From Streptomyces sp. R41 (GTDB taxonomy: Bacteria > Actinomycetota > Actinomycetes > Streptomycetales > Streptomycetaceae): a DNA stretch of 64,000 nucleotides. Position 1 is the stretch's first letter; every line of letters starts with the position of its first letter. The DNA is taken from contig NZ_CP163443.1 in the NCBI RefSeq assembly GCF_041053055.1, positions 9,283,001 through 9,347,000 on the forward strand. Reading direction: 5' to 3'. Shown piece after piece: positions 7,080 through 21,338 of the stretch. The notes below the pieces were generated by a model. The model did not search any database, was not told the origin of the DNA, and was given only the letters and a program-made list of their open reading frames with translations. The position numbers were made by a program, and so were the translations under genes.

Positions 7080-8816
7080 TCAGCCCCTGTCCAGGACCGC
7101 CATGAGGGCCTGCTCCAACGCCGTCTTCGGGTCCGCCGACGGCCCTTCCGACCGCCAGGCGACGAACCCGTCGGGGCGGACCAGCACCGCTCCGTCCGCG
7201 GTGACGCCGTGGACTTCTGCCCAGTTCATGTCGCTCGCGGGGGACAGCTCCGCGTCGGGCCCGTTGCCGATGCGGTACGAGTCGAGCGGCACGGACAGCC
7301 GTTGCGCGACGCCCTTCGCTGCGGAGTGCCACCCGCCGGCGCCGTCCGCGGAGCTCAGGAGCACCATGGACCGTTCGTACAGGTCGAGGGTGGAGATCCG
7401 GGTGCCGGAGCGGTTGAGCCACATGTGGGGAGCGCGGCTCCCGGGCTCGCCGGTCAGCCGCATGCCCTCGGGTACGACGGGCATCGCCGGGTCGGTACCC
7501 AGGACCGCGCCCCGCGGATAGCGGTAGCACAGCGCCACGTTGAGGATTCCGCCCTTCCCGCCGGGACCGCCCTTCCCGCCGGGACCGCCAGGGCCGCCGG
7601 GACCGCCGGGACCGCCGGGGCCACCAGGACCGCCGGGTCCGCCGGGCCCACCGACGCCGGGGCCGGGCGTGTACCCGGGGTGGCTGTGCTCGACCGAACG
7701 CGAGGAAGCGCGTGCGCTGGTCGCCTCCGCGACCGGTCGGCGCTCCGCGTCGTAGGACCTCAGCAGTCCGGGGCCGGCCCAGCCGCCCAGCACGGCGGCC
7801 AGCTTCCAGGCGAGGTTGTGCGCGTCCTGGATACCGGTGTTGGAGCCGAACGCCCCGGTGGGGGACATCTCATGGGCCGAGTCGCCGGCGAGGAAGACCC
7901 GGCCGTCCCCGTACCGTTCGGCGACCCGCTCGGCGGCGTGCCAGGCGGCTCTGCCGGTGATCTGCACATCGAGATCCGGCACTCCGACGGCCCGACGGAT
8001 GTGTTCCACGCACCGCTCGTCGGTGAACTCCTCCAGAGTCTCGCCGTGTTCGGGGTGCCAGGGGGCGTGGAAGACCCAGTGCTCCTTGTTGTCGACCGGC
8101 AGAAGGGCCCCGTCGGCCTCCGGATTGGTCAGGTAGCAGCAGATGAAGCGCCGGTCGCCGACGACGTCCGCGAGGCCGCGGGAGGTGAACGTGAGGCTCA
8201 CGTTGTGGAACAGGTCGCCCGGTCCGGTCTGCCCGATGCCGAGCCGCTCGCGGATGGGGCTGCGCGGACCGTCCGCGGCGACGAGGTAGTCCGCGCGGAT
8301 GGTGGTGTGCTCGCCGGTGTCGCGGCTCTTGACCTGTGCGGTCACGCCGCCCGCGTCCTGGTCGAACGACATCAACTCCGTGGAGAAGCGCAGATCTCCG
8401 CCCAGCTCCCGTGCGCACTCCAGCAGCACCGGCTCCAGGTCGTTCTGGCTGCACAGACACCACGCGCTGGGGCTGAAGCGCGCGAGCCCGCCACCGGGGT
8501 CGATCTCCTTGAACAGCCATTCGCCGGCATCGCCCACCAGGGTCGGCGTCTGCATGATGCCGTGGTTCTCCGCCAGGACCGAAGCGGCGTCCTGGATGCG
8601 CTGCTGAGCTCCGGCCACCCGGAACAACTCCATCGTGCGCACGTTGTTTCCACGTCCGCGCGGATGGATCGACGTACCCGAGTGGCGCTCGACGAGCATG
8701 TGCGGCACGCCGAGACGCCCCAGGAACAGGGAGGTCGACAGGCCCACCAGAGAGCCGCCGACGATGAGGACGGGCGTGTGGTGACCGACCTCGCCGGCCT
8801 CTTCCGATCGGTTCAT
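7080..8816 (-). CDS. whiE-ORFVIII: Polyketide FAD hydroxylase (WhiE ORFVIII type) with collagen-like insert
   Basis: 578 residues. An N-terminal FAD Rossmann motif (VLIVGGSLVGLSTSLFLGR) is followed by RGRGNNVRTMELF, the DG motif (LVAADGPRSPIRERLG) and GDSAHEMSPTGAFGSNTGIQ near residue 300. A C-terminal thioredoxin-like region completes the PgaE/RdmE-like hydroxylase architecture. Residues 385-423 are an uninterrupted Gly/Pro/Lys repeat (GGPGGPGG units) between the FAD domains and the C-terminal domain, which is unusual for this family. In S. coelicolor the homologous enzyme hydroxylates the spore-pigment precursor and is transcribed divergently from the rest of whiE, as here. GGAGG precedes the ATG by 6 bases. 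Confidence 0.92.
   Translation of the reverse strand: MNRSEEAGEVGHHTPVLIVGGSLVGLSTSLFLGRLGVPHMLVERHSGTSIHPRGRGNNVRTMELFRVAGAQQRIQDAASVLAENHGIMQTPTLVGDAGEWLFKEIDPGGGLARFSPSAWCLCSQNDLEPVLLECARELGGDLRFSTELMSFDQDAGGVTAQVKSRDTGEHTTIRADYLVAADGPRSPIRERLGIGQTGPGDLFHNVSLTFTSRGLADVVGDRRFICCYLTNPEADGALLPVDNKEHWVFHAPWHPEHGETLEEFTDERCVEHIRRAVGVPDLDVQITGRAAWHAAERVAERYGDGRVFLAGDSAHEMSPTGAFGSNTGIQDAHNLAWKLAAVLGGWAGPGLLRSYDAERRPVAEATSARASSRSVEHSHPGYTPGPGVGGPGGPGGPGGPGGPGGPGGPGGPGGKGGPGGKGGILNVALCYRYPRGAVLGTDPAMPVVPEGMRLTGEPGSRAPHMWLNRSGTRISTLDLYERSMVLLSSADGAGGWHSAAKGVAQRLSVPLDSYRIGNGPDAELSPASDMNWAEVHGVTADGAVLVRPDGFVAWRSEGPSADPKTALEQALMAVLDRG
7548..7664. repeat. 9-bp minisatellite encoding a Gly-Pro-Gly tract
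   Basis: About ten imperfect copies of the unit GCCGGGACC on the plus strand are read on the minus strand as GGP/GPG tripeptides inside the hydroxylase. Some copies carry CTT in place of a GGG codon position, giving Lys. The unit is a multiple of three, so copy-number change keeps the frame. Confidence 0.9.
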
Positions 8817-9050
8817 TGAATGCCTCCAGCGTCACCTGCGAGGTGAGTCAGGGATGGGATGCAGTTTCCATGCCCTGTGCTGACCGGTTCGCTCGCTCGG
8901 GGCACCCGGATGGCACGCGGTTCACTCGTCCGCCCCGTGGGGCTCGCGCACTTCGGAGGTCGCGTCAACGATCGGCTCATGGCGACCCCGGCCTTTCGGG
9001 ACACGGCGGTCGTTCCTGACCTTCCGTAATGAAGAGGAGAGGTGTGCCGG
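8817..9050. promoter_or_regulatory. Divergent promoter region of the spore-pigment cluster
   Basis: 234 bp separate the hydroxylase start (8816, minus) from the SchA/CurD gene start (9051, plus). In S. coelicolor the equivalent region holds two sporulation promoters, the hydroxylase one depending on sigma F. I could not assign -10/-35 boxes with confidence here. AGGAGAGG (9035-9042) is the plus-strand ribosome site. Confidence 0.6.
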
Positions 9051-10175
9051 ATGACCACCACGGGACGTATATCGCAGTCGGCGTTCGACGGCTCCAGGCT
9101 GCGGGTGATCCTGCTGCTCGATCTGTACGAAGGAGCCCAGCAGCAGTTCCTCGACGCGTATGAGCACATGCGCAATCAGGTCGCGTCGGTCCCCGGTCAC
9201 CTCAGTGACCAGCTCTGCCAGTCGATCGAGAACCCTTCGCAGTGGCTCATCACCAGCGAGTGGGAGAGCGCCCCGCCCTTCCTGGCCTGGGTTAACAGCG
9301 AGGAGCACGTCGAAACGGTCCGGCCGATGCACGACTGCGTCCGGGACACCCGGTCGATGCGCTACAGCATCCTCCGGGAGACCAGCCCGGCCCAGCCGCT
9401 CACGCCGGAGTCGGCCAGGGCGGGCATGCAGGTGCAGGCCCGCGTGGGCGACGGTGTGGCACGCCACGCCCTCACCTTCACCGTCAAGCCGGGATCCGAA
9501 TCGAAGGTCGCCGAGATCCTGGCCGGGTACAAGTCACCCCAGGCCCAGGTCGACGACACCACGCGGCTGCGCCGTACCTCGCTGTTCATGCACGGCAACC
9601 GTGTCGTGCGGGCGGTGGAAGTGGAGGGCGACCTCCTCGTGGCGCTCCGCCACGTCGCGCGTCAGCCCGAGGTGCGGGCGGTCGAGGAAGCCATCAACCC
9701 GTACCTGGAACAGGAGCGGGACCTCACCGACGACGGCTCGGCGCGGGTGTTCTTCACCCGGGCAGCGCTCCCGGCCGTGCACCACGTGGTGTCCGGTCGG
9801 CCGGAACCCGCCGAGCTGCGGCGGCACGCGCTGTACTACCCGGCCAAGCGGGGCTGCGGGATGGAGCTGGCCCGGTTGCTCGCCCACCAGGACGAGGCCG
9901 CGGCGGACGACCCGAAGAGCCCGGTGTACGGAAGCACCGTCTTCCAGCGTGACGACACCGTGGTGCGCCTCATCGACATGGTGGGCGCCCTCGACAAGGA
10001 CCCCGTCGCCTCGCTGGGCCTCAAGGGTCCCAAGAAGGCCGCGGAGCTGGAGCGCCTCCTCGACGGCGCCGCGATCGGCGTCGAGGGCTCGCTGGAGACG
10101 GAACGCAACATCAACCGCCTCCTGTCGCACGCCGACATGATGCCCATCACCGACCGCAGCTCGGCGGATTCCTGA
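9051..10175 (+). CDS. whiE-ORFI: SchA/CurD-like domain protein (WhiE ORFI type)
   Basis: 374 residues from ATG 9051; a GTG three codons earlier lacks spacing from AGGAGAGG. The sequence contains related alpha/beta ferredoxin-like segments: [20 protein letters not shown], then [20 protein letters not shown], and [20 protein letters not shown] near the C-terminus. This matches the SchA/CurD family found only with spore-pigment PKS genes. Its exact biochemical role is unknown; deletion phenotypes in related clusters suggest a part in late pigment tailoring or assembly. It is the first gene of the biosynthetic operon. Confidence 0.88.
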   Translation: MTTTGRISQSAFDGSRLRVILLLDLYEGAQQQFLDAYEHMRNQVASVPGHLSDQLCQSIENPSQWLITSEWESAPPFLAWVNSEEHVETVRPMHDCVRDTRSMRYSILRETSPAQPLTPESARAGMQVQARVGDGVARHALTFTVKPGSESKVAEILAGYKSPQAQVDDTTRLRRTSLFMHGNRVVRAVEVEGDLLVALRHVARQPEVRAVEEAINPYLEQERDLTDDGSARVFFTRAALPAVHHVVSGRPEPAELRRHALYYPAKRGCGMELARLLAHQDEAAADDPKSPVYGSTVFQRDDTVVRLIDMVGALDKDPVASLGLKGPKKAAELERLLDGAAIGVEGSLETERNINRLLSHADMMPITDRSSADS

Positions 10176-10180
10176 CGGAA

Positions 10181-10206
10181 CGGCCGCGGGCTCCTGCCCG
10201 CGGCCG
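10181..10206 (+). other. Perfect GC hairpin between operon genes 1 and 2
   Basis: An 11-nt stem (CGGCCGCGGGC, 10181-10191, with 10196-10206) and TCCT loop directly follow the SchA/CurD stop codon and lie 41 bp before the cupin start. No T-run follows. It could be a partial terminator or an mRNA-stabilising structure. Confidence 0.55.
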
Positions 10207-10246
10207 CTCCCGCCGGACGTCACTGCCACACCCGGAGGTATCAACC

Positions 10247-10729
10247 ATGATCAAGCAGCATCCACGCATCGTGGACCTGAGCGAGACGGAACCCAACCGC
10301 AGGCGCGGCGGTGACATCCGGGCCATGCTCACGCCCGCCACCGCCGGTTCCACCAGCGGCTTCATGGGCCTGGCCATCATCCAGCCCGGCGAGCGCATCG
10401 GCGAGCACTACCACCCGTACTCCGAGGAGTTCGTGTACGTCGTCACGGGCGCGCTCGAGGTCGACCTGGACGGCGACCCGCACGCGCTCAAGCCCGATCA
10501 GGGCCTCTTGATCCCGATCAACATGCGGCACCGTTTCCGCAACGTCGGTGACACGGAAGCCCGCATGGTCTTCCACCTGGGCCCGCTCGCCCCGCGTCCG
10601 AGCCTCGGCCACGTGGACACGGAGGGCACCGACAACACCGTACCCAGCTCCGAGTTCGCCACCGCGGGGCGGGATCTGTCCGCGCCGGACCACGGACAGC
10701 CGTCCGAGCGAAGTGGGGCCATAAAGTGA
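10247..10729 (+). CDS. whiE-ORFII: Cupin-domain protein of the pigment cluster (WhiE ORFII type)
   Basis: 160 residues. Cupin motif 1 is [21 protein letters not shown] with two His and two Glu at metal-ligand positions; motif 2 ends at the His of INMRHRF. GGAGGTATCAACC precedes the ATG. The last ~40 residues are polar and probably disordered. In whiE, sch and cur clusters this small cupin sits before KS-alpha and is thought to help cyclise or oxidise the polyketide chain. It overlaps the KS-alpha gene by GTGA, so the two are translationally coupled. Confidence 0.9.
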   Translation: MIKQHPRIVDLSETEPNRRRGGDIRAMLTPATAGSTSGFMGLAIIQPGERIGEHYHPYSEEFVYVVTGALEVDLDGDPHALKPDQGLLIPINMRHRFRNVGDTEARMVFHLGPLAPRPSLGHVDTEGTDNTVPSSEFATAGRDLSAPDHGQPSERSGAIK

Positions 10730-11994
10730 CCCGGCGGGTGGCCGTCACCGGTATCGGTGTGGTCGCTCCGGGCGGCACCGGGGCGACGGCGTTCTGGGAC
10801 CTGCTCTCCAATGGCCGCACCGCGACCCGCGGCATCACGCTGTTCGATCCCGCGGGCCTGCGCTCGCGGATAGCCGCCGAATGCGACTTCGACCCGCTCG
10901 CGCACGGTTTGGACCCGGAGCTGCGCGACCACGCCGACCGGTACATACAGTTCGCCGTGGTCGCCGCAGGGGAAGCCGTACGCGACTCCGGCCTCGACTC
11001 CGGCCAGGAAGACCCCTGGCGTGTCGCAGTGTCGCTGGGCAGCGCGGTCGGCGGCACCACCCGCCTGGAACACGACTACGTCCAGGTCAGTGAGCGAGGC
11101 AAGCGGTGGGACGTGGACCATCGCGCGGCCGACCCGAAACTGCACCTGGCGTTCTCGCCCAGCACGCTCGCCTCGGTGGTCGCCGAGCAGTTCGGCGCTC
11201 AAGGCCCGGTGCAGACCGTCTCCACCGGCTGCACCTCCGGACTCGACGCGGTCGGCTACGCCTTCCACACCATCGAAGAGGGCCGGGCCGACGTCTGCAT
11301 AGCCGGCGCGTCGGACTCGCCGATATCGCCGATCACCATGGCGTGCTTCGACGCCATCAAGGCTACGTCGCCCAACAACGACGACCCCGAGCACGCCTCC
11401 CGGCCCTTCGACGCGCACCGCAACGGCTTCGTCATGGGCGAGGGCGCCGCGGTGCTGGTCCTGGAGGAGTACGAGCACGCCCGAGCCCGCGGCGCGCACG
11501 TGTACTGCGAGATAAGCGGCTACGCCACCTACGGCAACGCCTACCACATGACCGGTCTGACCGGTGAGGGGCTGGAGATGGCCCGGGCGATCGACACCAC
11601 GCTCGACCAGGCCCGCCTCGACCCCACGCTGATCGACTACGTCAACGCGCATGGCTCGGGCACCAGGCAGAACGACCGGCACGAGACCGCCGCGGTCAAG
11701 CGGTCCCTGGGCGCGCACGCCTACGACACGCCCATGAGCTCCATCAAGTCCATGGTGGGGCACTCACTGGGCGCGATCGGGGCGATCGAGGTCGTCGCCT
11801 GCGTCCTCGCCCTGAAGCATCAGGTGGTGCCGCCGACGGCGAACTACGAGACTCCCGACCCCGAGTGCGACCTGGACTACGTGCCGCGCACCGCCCGCCC
11901 GCGGAAGCTGAAGAACGTGCTCTCCGTCGGCAGCGGATTCGGCGGCTTCCAGTCCGCGGTGCTCCTGACCGGGCCGGGTGGGAGGACACCATGA
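10726..11994 (+). CDS. whiE-ORFIII: Type II PKS ketosynthase alpha
   Basis: 422 residues from GTG 10726. The active-site Cys lies in [13 protein letters not shown], and the two catalytic His in NAHGSGT and SMVGHSLGA. This is the full ketosynthase triad, with GVVAPGGTG at the N-terminus. It condenses malonyl-ACP units together with KS-beta and ACP; the related WhiE minimal PKS makes a 24-carbon chain. The stop codon overlaps the KS-beta ATG (ATGA), a conserved arrangement that gives equal amounts of the two subunits. Confidence 0.97.
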   Translation: MTRRVAVTGIGVVAPGGTGATAFWDLLSNGRTATRGITLFDPAGLRSRIAAECDFDPLAHGLDPELRDHADRYIQFAVVAAGEAVRDSGLDSGQEDPWRVAVSLGSAVGGTTRLEHDYVQVSERGKRWDVDHRAADPKLHLAFSPSTLASVVAEQFGAQGPVQTVSTGCTSGLDAVGYAFHTIEEGRADVCIAGASDSPISPITMACFDAIKATSPNNDDPEHASRPFDAHRNGFVMGEGAAVLVLEEYEHARARGAHVYCEISGYATYGNAYHMTGLTGEGLEMARAIDTTLDQARLDPTLIDYVNAHGSGTRQNDRHETAAVKRSLGAHAYDTPMSSIKSMVGHSLGAIGAIEVVACVLALKHQVVPPTANYETPDPECDLDYVPRTARPRKLKNVLSVGSGFGGFQSAVLLTGPGGRTP

Positions 11995-13238
11995 GCACTC
12001 AGCGCCCACGGCGGGCGGCCATCACCGGAATCGGTGTGATCGCGCCCAACGGCTTGCGCGTCGACGCGTACTGGAAGTCCGTCAAGGAAGGCCTCGTCGT
12101 CCTGGACCGGATCACCCGCGAGGGATGCGAGCACCTGCCGCTCCGCATCGCGGGCGAGGTCCGGGCCTTCGACGCCGCGGCCCTCATCGAGGAGCGATTC
12201 CTCGTCCAGACCGACCGGTTCAGCCACTTCGCCATGGCCGCGGCCGCCCTTTCCCTCGACGACGCCGGCCTCGGCAGCGGTGAACCCGCGGAGCCCTACG
12301 ACATAGGCGTGGTCACCGCCGCCGGATCCGGCGGCGGCGAGTTCGGACAGCGGGAACTGCAGAAGCTGTGGGGACAGGGATCCCGGTTCGTCGGCCCGTA
12401 CCAGTCCATCGCCTGGTTCTACGCCGCCAGCACCGGCCAGATCTCCATCCGGGGCGGCTTCAAGGGGCCGTGCGGAGTGGTCGCGAGCGACGAGGCGGGC
12501 GGTCTGGACTCCATCGCGCACGCGGCCCGGGTGGTACGGCGCGGAACCGGCGCCGTGGTCGTCGGAGCCGCGGAGGCGCCCCTGGCCCCGTACTCGATGG
12601 TCTGTCAGCTCGGCTACCCCGAGCTCAGCACCGTCGAGGACCCCGAGCGCGCCTACCGGCCCTTCACCGCGAAAGCCTGCGGCTTCGCTCCGGGGGAGGG
12701 CGGCGCGATGCTCGTCGTGGAGGACGAGACCCGCGCCCGCGACCGCGGAGCGGCCGTCCGGGCCACCGTGGCAGGCCATGCCGCCACGTTCACCGGCGCC
12801 TCCCGATGGGAGCGGTCCAGAGAGGGGCTCGCCCACGCGATCCGGGGCGCCCTCGCCGAGGCCGACTGCGCCCCGCAGGAGATCGACGTCGTGTTCGCCG
12901 ACGCCTTGGGCGTACCGGAGGCGGACCGCGCCGAAGCGCTGGCCATCGCCGACGCGCTGGGGGCACACGGTACCCGCGTGCCCGTCACCGCACCCAAGAC
13001 CGGAATGGGGCGGAGCTACTGCGCGGCACCCGTGCTGGACACCGCGGCCGCGGTGCTCGCCATGGAACACGGCCAAGTACCCCCCACTCCGAACGTGTTC
13101 GACATCTGCCACGACCTCGACCTGGTGATGTCTCGCGCTCGCCCCGCCGAACTGCACACGGCCCTGGTCCTCAGCAGGGGACTGATGGGCTCCAACGCGG
13201 CGCTGGTCGTGCGCCGCGGCGGCGACTCCGCCCGGTAG
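11991..13238 (+). CDS. whiE-ORFIV: Type II PKS ketosynthase beta / chain length factor
   Basis: 415 residues. It aligns along its length with the preceding ketosynthase but lacks the active-site Cys. [15 protein letters not shown] shows Glu at the Cys position, whereas most chain length factors carry Gln there. The His positions are also lost ([23 protein letters not shown]). This subunit sets chain length and decarboxylates the starter malonyl-ACP. It starts within the KS-alpha stop codon and ends 23 bp before the ACP gene. Confidence 0.96.
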   Translation: MSTQRPRRAAITGIGVIAPNGLRVDAYWKSVKEGLVVLDRITREGCEHLPLRIAGEVRAFDAAALIEERFLVQTDRFSHFAMAAAALSLDDAGLGSGEPAEPYDIGVVTAAGSGGGEFGQRELQKLWGQGSRFVGPYQSIAWFYAASTGQISIRGGFKGPCGVVASDEAGGLDSIAHAARVVRRGTGAVVVGAAEAPLAPYSMVCQLGYPELSTVEDPERAYRPFTAKACGFAPGEGGAMLVVEDETRARDRGAAVRATVAGHAATFTGASRWERSREGLAHAIRGALAEADCAPQEIDVVFADALGVPEADRAEALAIADALGAHGTRVPVTAPKTGMGRSYCAAPVLDTAAAVLAMEHGQVPPTPNVFDICHDLDLVMSRARPAELHTALVLSRGLMGSNAALVVRRGGDSAR

Positions 13239-13261
13239 GACCGGGCGGGAAGGAGAACAAC

Positions 13262-14000
<739 letters not shown>

Positions 14001-14024
14001 TCGCCGTTCCAGGAAGGACACCCG

Positions 14025-14357
14025 ATGCACCACGCCCTGATCGTCGCCCGCATGGCGCCCGATTCGGCGCCGGCGATCGCCGACGTCTTCGCCGCATCCG
14101 ACCGCGGTGAACTCCCGCACCTGATCGGCGTCAACCGGCGCAGCCTCTTCCAGTTCGGCGACGTGTACATGCACCTGATCGAAGCCGACCAGGACCCCGC
14201 GCCCGCCATCGCGAAGGTGGCCGGACACCCCGAGTTCCGGAGCATCAGCGAGCAACTGTCGGCGTACGTCAGCGCGTACGACCCGCAGACGTGGCGCAGC
14301 CCCAAGGACGCCATGGCGCACTGCTTCTACCGCTGGGAGCGGGACGCCGCTTCCTGA
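14025..14357 (+). CDS. whiE-ORFVII: TcmI-family polyketide cyclase
   Basis: 110 residues, matching the ~109-residue TcmI/WhiE-VII family of dimeric ferredoxin-fold cyclases. HHALIVARMAPDSAPAIADV opens the fold, and HLIGVNRRSLFQFGDVYMHL is the central beta-strand pair. GGAAGGACACCCG precedes the ATG. It closes later rings of the pigment precursor. It is the last gene of the operon and is followed by a strong bidirectional terminator. Confidence 0.94.
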   Translation: MHHALIVARMAPDSAPAIADVFAASDRGELPHLIGVNRRSLFQFGDVYMHLIEADQDPAPAIAKVAGHPEFRSISEQLSAYVSAYDPQTWRSPKDAMAHCFYRWERDAAS

Positions 14358-14370
14358 GCGGGCGCCCTGA

Positions 14371-14432
14371 GAGAAAAACCCGAGGCCGCCGGCTCCGCGA
14401 CAGACGCGGAACCGGCGGCCTCGGGTTTTCTC
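14371..14432. terminator. Large bidirectional terminator between pigment operon and methyltransferase
   Basis: About 28 pairs join 14371-14399 and 14405-14432, with one bulged A, one mismatch and a 5-nt loop. The stem is bounded by AAAAA on one side and TTTT on the other, so it is a canonical intrinsic terminator in both directions. It lies between convergent genes ending at 14357 and 14451. Confidence 0.92.
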
Positions 14433-14450
14433 CGGGGCGGCCGGAGAGGG

Positions 14451-15479
14451 TCAGCTCGGGATGGTGCACTCGAAGGCGTGCAGGTACGCGTTGACCGGGC
14501 GGATCTCGCCGATGACCAGCCCCGCGTCCGTCAGCCGCTCGACCATGCTCTTCTGGGTGTGCTTCGCACCGCCGACGTTGAGGAGCAGCAGCAGGTCCAT
14601 GGCCGTCGTGAACTTCATCGACGGGGTGTCGTCCACGAGGTTCTCGATGACGACGACCCGGGCACCGGGCCGCGCCGCCTTCCGGACGTTCGCCAGCGCC
14701 CTGCGGGTGCTTTCGTCGTCCCACTCCAGGATGTTCTTGATGATGTACACATCCGCCTGGACCGGGATGTCCTCGCGGCAGTCCCCGGCCACGATGCGCA
14801 CCCGCTCGGCCAGCGAACCCCCGCTTCGCAGACGCGGATCGGCGTTCTCCACCACACCCGGCAGGTCGAGCAGCGTGCCGTGCAGATTGGGGTGCTTCTC
14901 CAGCAGACTGGCCACGACCTGTCCCTGACCGCCCCCGATGTCCGCGACCGAGGACACGTCGCGCAGGTCGAGCAGGTTGGCGACGTCCCGCGCCGACTGC
15001 TCGCTGGATGTCGTCATGGCCCGGTTGAAGACGTACGCCGACTCGGGGGCCTCTTCGTTGAGATACTCGAAGAACTCCCTGTCGTACACGTCCTCGAAGA
15101 CGTTCCGGCCGGAGCGCACCGCCTCGTCGAGCTTGGGCCAGACGTTCCACGTCCACGGCTCGGTGCACCACAGCGCGATGTACCGCAGGCTGTGCGGATC
15201 GTCCTCGCGCAGCAGCCGGGACATCTCCGTGTGCGCGAAGGTGCCGTCGGGGTGCTCCATGAAGACCCCCTGGCAGGACAGCGCGCGCAGCAGCCGACGC
15301 AATGTCCGCGGCTGGGCCTTCACCGCTGCCGCCAGGTCCTCCACGCTCATGGGCGTGTCTTCCAGGGCGTCGGCCACACCCAGGCGGGCAGCCGCGCGTA
15401 CGGCGGCGGCGCAGGCCGCCCCGAAAACGAGCTCGCGCAGCCGCATGGGCGGCGGGGGAGCCGGATCAACGGTCGTCAT
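14451..15479 (-). CDS. SAM-dependent O-methyltransferase, COMT/AcMT type
   Basis: 342 residues. An N-terminal dimerisation winged-helix domain (AARLGVADALEDTPMSVEDL through RTLRRLLRALSCQG) is followed by the SAM-binding motif VADIGGGQGQVVASLLEKH and the segment DVYIIKNILEWDDESTRRAL of plant-COMT-like bacterial methyltransferases. The closest functional analogues methylate phenolic OH groups of aromatic polyketides. Its position, convergent with the pigment operon, makes the pigment or its shunt products likely substrates, but this is inference. It may share a transcript with the beta-helix gene 54 bp upstream. Confidence 0.88.
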   Translation of the reverse strand: MTTVDPAPPPPMRLRELVFGAACAAAVRAAARLGVADALEDTPMSVEDLAAAVKAQPRTLRRLLRALSCQGVFMEHPDGTFAHTEMSRLLREDDPHSLRYIALWCTEPWTWNVWPKLDEAVRSGRNVFEDVYDREFFEYLNEEAPESAYVFNRAMTTSSEQSARDVANLLDLRDVSSVADIGGGQGQVVASLLEKHPNLHGTLLDLPGVVENADPRLRSGGSLAERVRIVAGDCREDIPVQADVYIIKNILEWDDESTRRALANVRKAARPGARVVVIENLVDDTPSMKFTTAMDLLLLLNVGGAKHTQKSMVERLTDAGLVIGEIRPVNAYLHAFECTIPS

Positions 15480-15533
15480 CTATTGCCTCGCTTCTGCTGT
15501 CGTGCTGTAAGTGGGGGGTGGGGAGCGGACCGG

Positions 15534-16595
15534 TCAGCACATTCCGGCGGGCTCGGAGACCGCGCATGTGTTGCCGTGGAAGGTGTTGCCGCTGCCGGTG
15601 TCCCGGTTGGCGAGATCGGCTGAGCCGTTGCGCATCACGACGTTGTCGCGGATCTCGTTGCGCTGGTTGTGGGCGCCCACGAAGCTCTTGAACAGCACGA
15701 TGCCGCCCGACAGCGGGGATGTGCCCACGTTGTCCTCGACCCGGTTGTTCGTCACCTGCGTGTCCTCGGCGCCGGTGAGGACGATCCCCGAGCCCTGCAG
15801 GAAGGGCAGCCGGGCGGTCTTCGGACAGTTCTTGTTGTTGGCGTGGATGTAGTTGTGGCGCACGCTCAGATCCCCGACGGCTGGCTTGTTCTCGTCGCCC
15901 ACGACGAACACCGCGGTGCAGTTGCCGGTCGCTTCGTTGTGATCGACCGTCAGGTTCCGCAGCCGCCGCACCGTGACGCCGATCCGGTTGCCGACCAGAC
16001 GGTTGTGACTGACCACCGTCCCCTTGGTGTCGCGGGCGCCCTCCTCGGTGTCGACCGTGTTGGACACCATCAGGCCCGCGTCGCCGTTGTTCTGGGCGGT
16101 GTTGTGGCGGAACACGCCGCGGAGGGACCTCTCCTGGGCGATGCCCCACTGACCGTTCTTCTCGGAGGTCACGTTCCGGACCGTCAGCCGATCGGTTCCC
16201 GACGCCCACAGGCCGTGCTTGGCGAAGCCTCTGAGGGTCAGTGAGCGTACGGTGACGCGGGCGACGGGGCTGCTGTCCGTCCCGGTCACGCAGATGCCGT
16301 TGCCGGCCTTGGCGCATGTGCTGTCGGCGGATGCGGGGCCGGGCACGATGACGGTGGATTGGGCGCCCGAGCCCCGCAGCGTCAGGTCCGACACGGTGAT
16401 GCTGACGCTCTCGTGGTAGGTGCCGGGGGACAGGACGATGGTGTCCCCCGGTTTGGCGGCGTTCACAGCCTTCTGGATCGATTCGCCGGCGCTGACCCAG
16501 TGCACCCTCAAGCTGTCGGACGGCGGGGCGGCACCCAGCCCCGACGCCACGACAGCTGCGGTGCAAGCGAGGTAGGCCATCTGTCGTTTGGTCAT
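15534..16595 (-). CDS. Secreted right-handed parallel beta-helix protein
   Basis: 353 residues. A signal peptide (MTKRQMAYLACTAAVVASGL) is followed by GESIQKAVNAAKPGDTIVLS, the start of NosD/pectate-lyase-like repeats. Many short rungs follow with Asn-rich turns (VSHNRLVGNRIG, VTNNRVEDNVGT). Such proteins bind or cleave extracellular polysaccharides; no catalytic set could be assigned. Four Cys are present in the mature part, suggesting disulfides outside the cell. It lies upstream of the methyltransferase in the same direction. Confidence 0.85.
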   Translation of the reverse strand: MTKRQMAYLACTAAVVASGLGAAPPSDSLRVHWVSAGESIQKAVNAAKPGDTIVLSPGTYHESVSITVSDLTLRGSGAQSTVIVPGPASADSTCAKAGNGICVTGTDSSPVARVTVRSLTLRGFAKHGLWASGTDRLTVRNVTSEKNGQWGIAQERSLRGVFRHNTAQNNGDAGLMVSNTVDTEEGARDTKGTVVSHNRLVGNRIGVTVRRLRNLTVDHNEATGNCTAVFVVGDENKPAVGDLSVRHNYIHANNKNCPKTARLPFLQGSGIVLTGAEDTQVTNNRVEDNVGTSPLSGGIVLFKSFVGAHNQRNEIRDNVVMRNGSADLANRDTGSGNTFHGNTCAVSEPAGMC

Positions 16596-16790
16596 AGGCC
16601 GAAGCTATGAGCGGGAGTTCCGGCTCGCCACCGCTGATCACCCAGGTGGGCAGCCCCTGTCACAGAGCCAGAGCCAGGGCGGTGACGCGGTGAGAAAACG
16701 GGGCGCCGAGTGGTATGCATCGCGTGAGCACCCCCGGGGCGGCCACAGGCCGAGTCGTCGGCACCGCTTCGGGTGAAAAGAGAGACGAAC

Positions 16791-16994
16791 ATGGCTACAG
16801 GCACCGTGAAGTGGTTCAACGCCGAGAAGGGATTCGGATTCATCGCTCAGGACGAGGGCGGCCCTGACGTATTCGCCCACTACTCCAACATCAGCGCATC
16901 GGGCTTCAGGGAGCTTCAGGAGGGCCAGAAGGTCGAGTTCGACGTGGTCCAGGGCCAGAGGGGGCTGCAGGCCGAGAACATCCGCCCGCTCTGA
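16791..16994 (+). CDS. Cold-shock protein, CspA family
   Basis: 67 residues. It contains both RNA-binding motifs: RNP1 (KGFGFI) and RNP2 (VFAHY), with [11 protein letters not shown] at the start and an acidic, Gln-rich end. ATG 16791 is preceded by AGAGAGACGAAC; an in-frame GTG at 16773 is less likely because the family starts MATGTVKW. It is a cytoplasmic RNA chaperone binding single-stranded RNA and DNA, transcribed alone. A weak hairpin (17009-17023) lies just downstream. Confidence 0.97.
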   Translation: MATGTVKWFNAEKGFGFIAQDEGGPDVFAHYSNISASGFRELQEGQKVEFDVVQGQRGLQAENIRPL

Positions 16995-17159
16995 CGGACC
17001 TGGTCCTCGGTCTGCAACAGACCGTGCGTGACAGTCGGTTCGTACGGGCGCAGGGCGCGCGTCGGACCCAAGGCCCGCACTCCCGATGGGTGCGACTCCC
17101 GTGTCATGCGGCTCACTCGGTCGGAGACATGTGGCCGAGCGATCACCCGTCATACGCAA

Positions 17160-17190
17160 CCGCCCCGACCGGAGGATCCGGCCGGGGCGG
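17160..17190 (-). terminator. Hairpin terminator after icd
   Basis: 13-nt arms (17160-17172 and 17178-17190) pair at 12 positions around a 5-nt loop, 40 bp beyond the isocitrate dehydrogenase stop codon. Confidence 0.7.
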
Positions 17191-17229
17191 CACAGTTGCG
17201 GACGTGGGTCCGCGGGGTGGTGCGGTGCG

Positions 17230-21279
<4,050 letters not shown>

Positions 21280-21292
21280 CGGTGTAGGGCGC

Positions 21293-21323
21293 GGAGCCGG
21301 GCGGATCTGCTTCGCCCGGCTCC
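21293..21323. terminator. Bidirectional terminator hairpin
   Basis: A perfect 11-nt stem (GGAGCCGGGCG, 21293-21303, with 21313-21323) and 9-nt loop lie between convergent genes ending at 21279 and 21339. Confidence 0.75.
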
Positions 21324-21338
21324 CTGCCGTGTCGTGCT

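Noticed and set aside
7548..7664. Repeat tract considered as a CRISPR array
   Set aside because: The units are 9 bp, contiguous without spacers, and translate as a Gly-Pro tract in frame within an enzyme.
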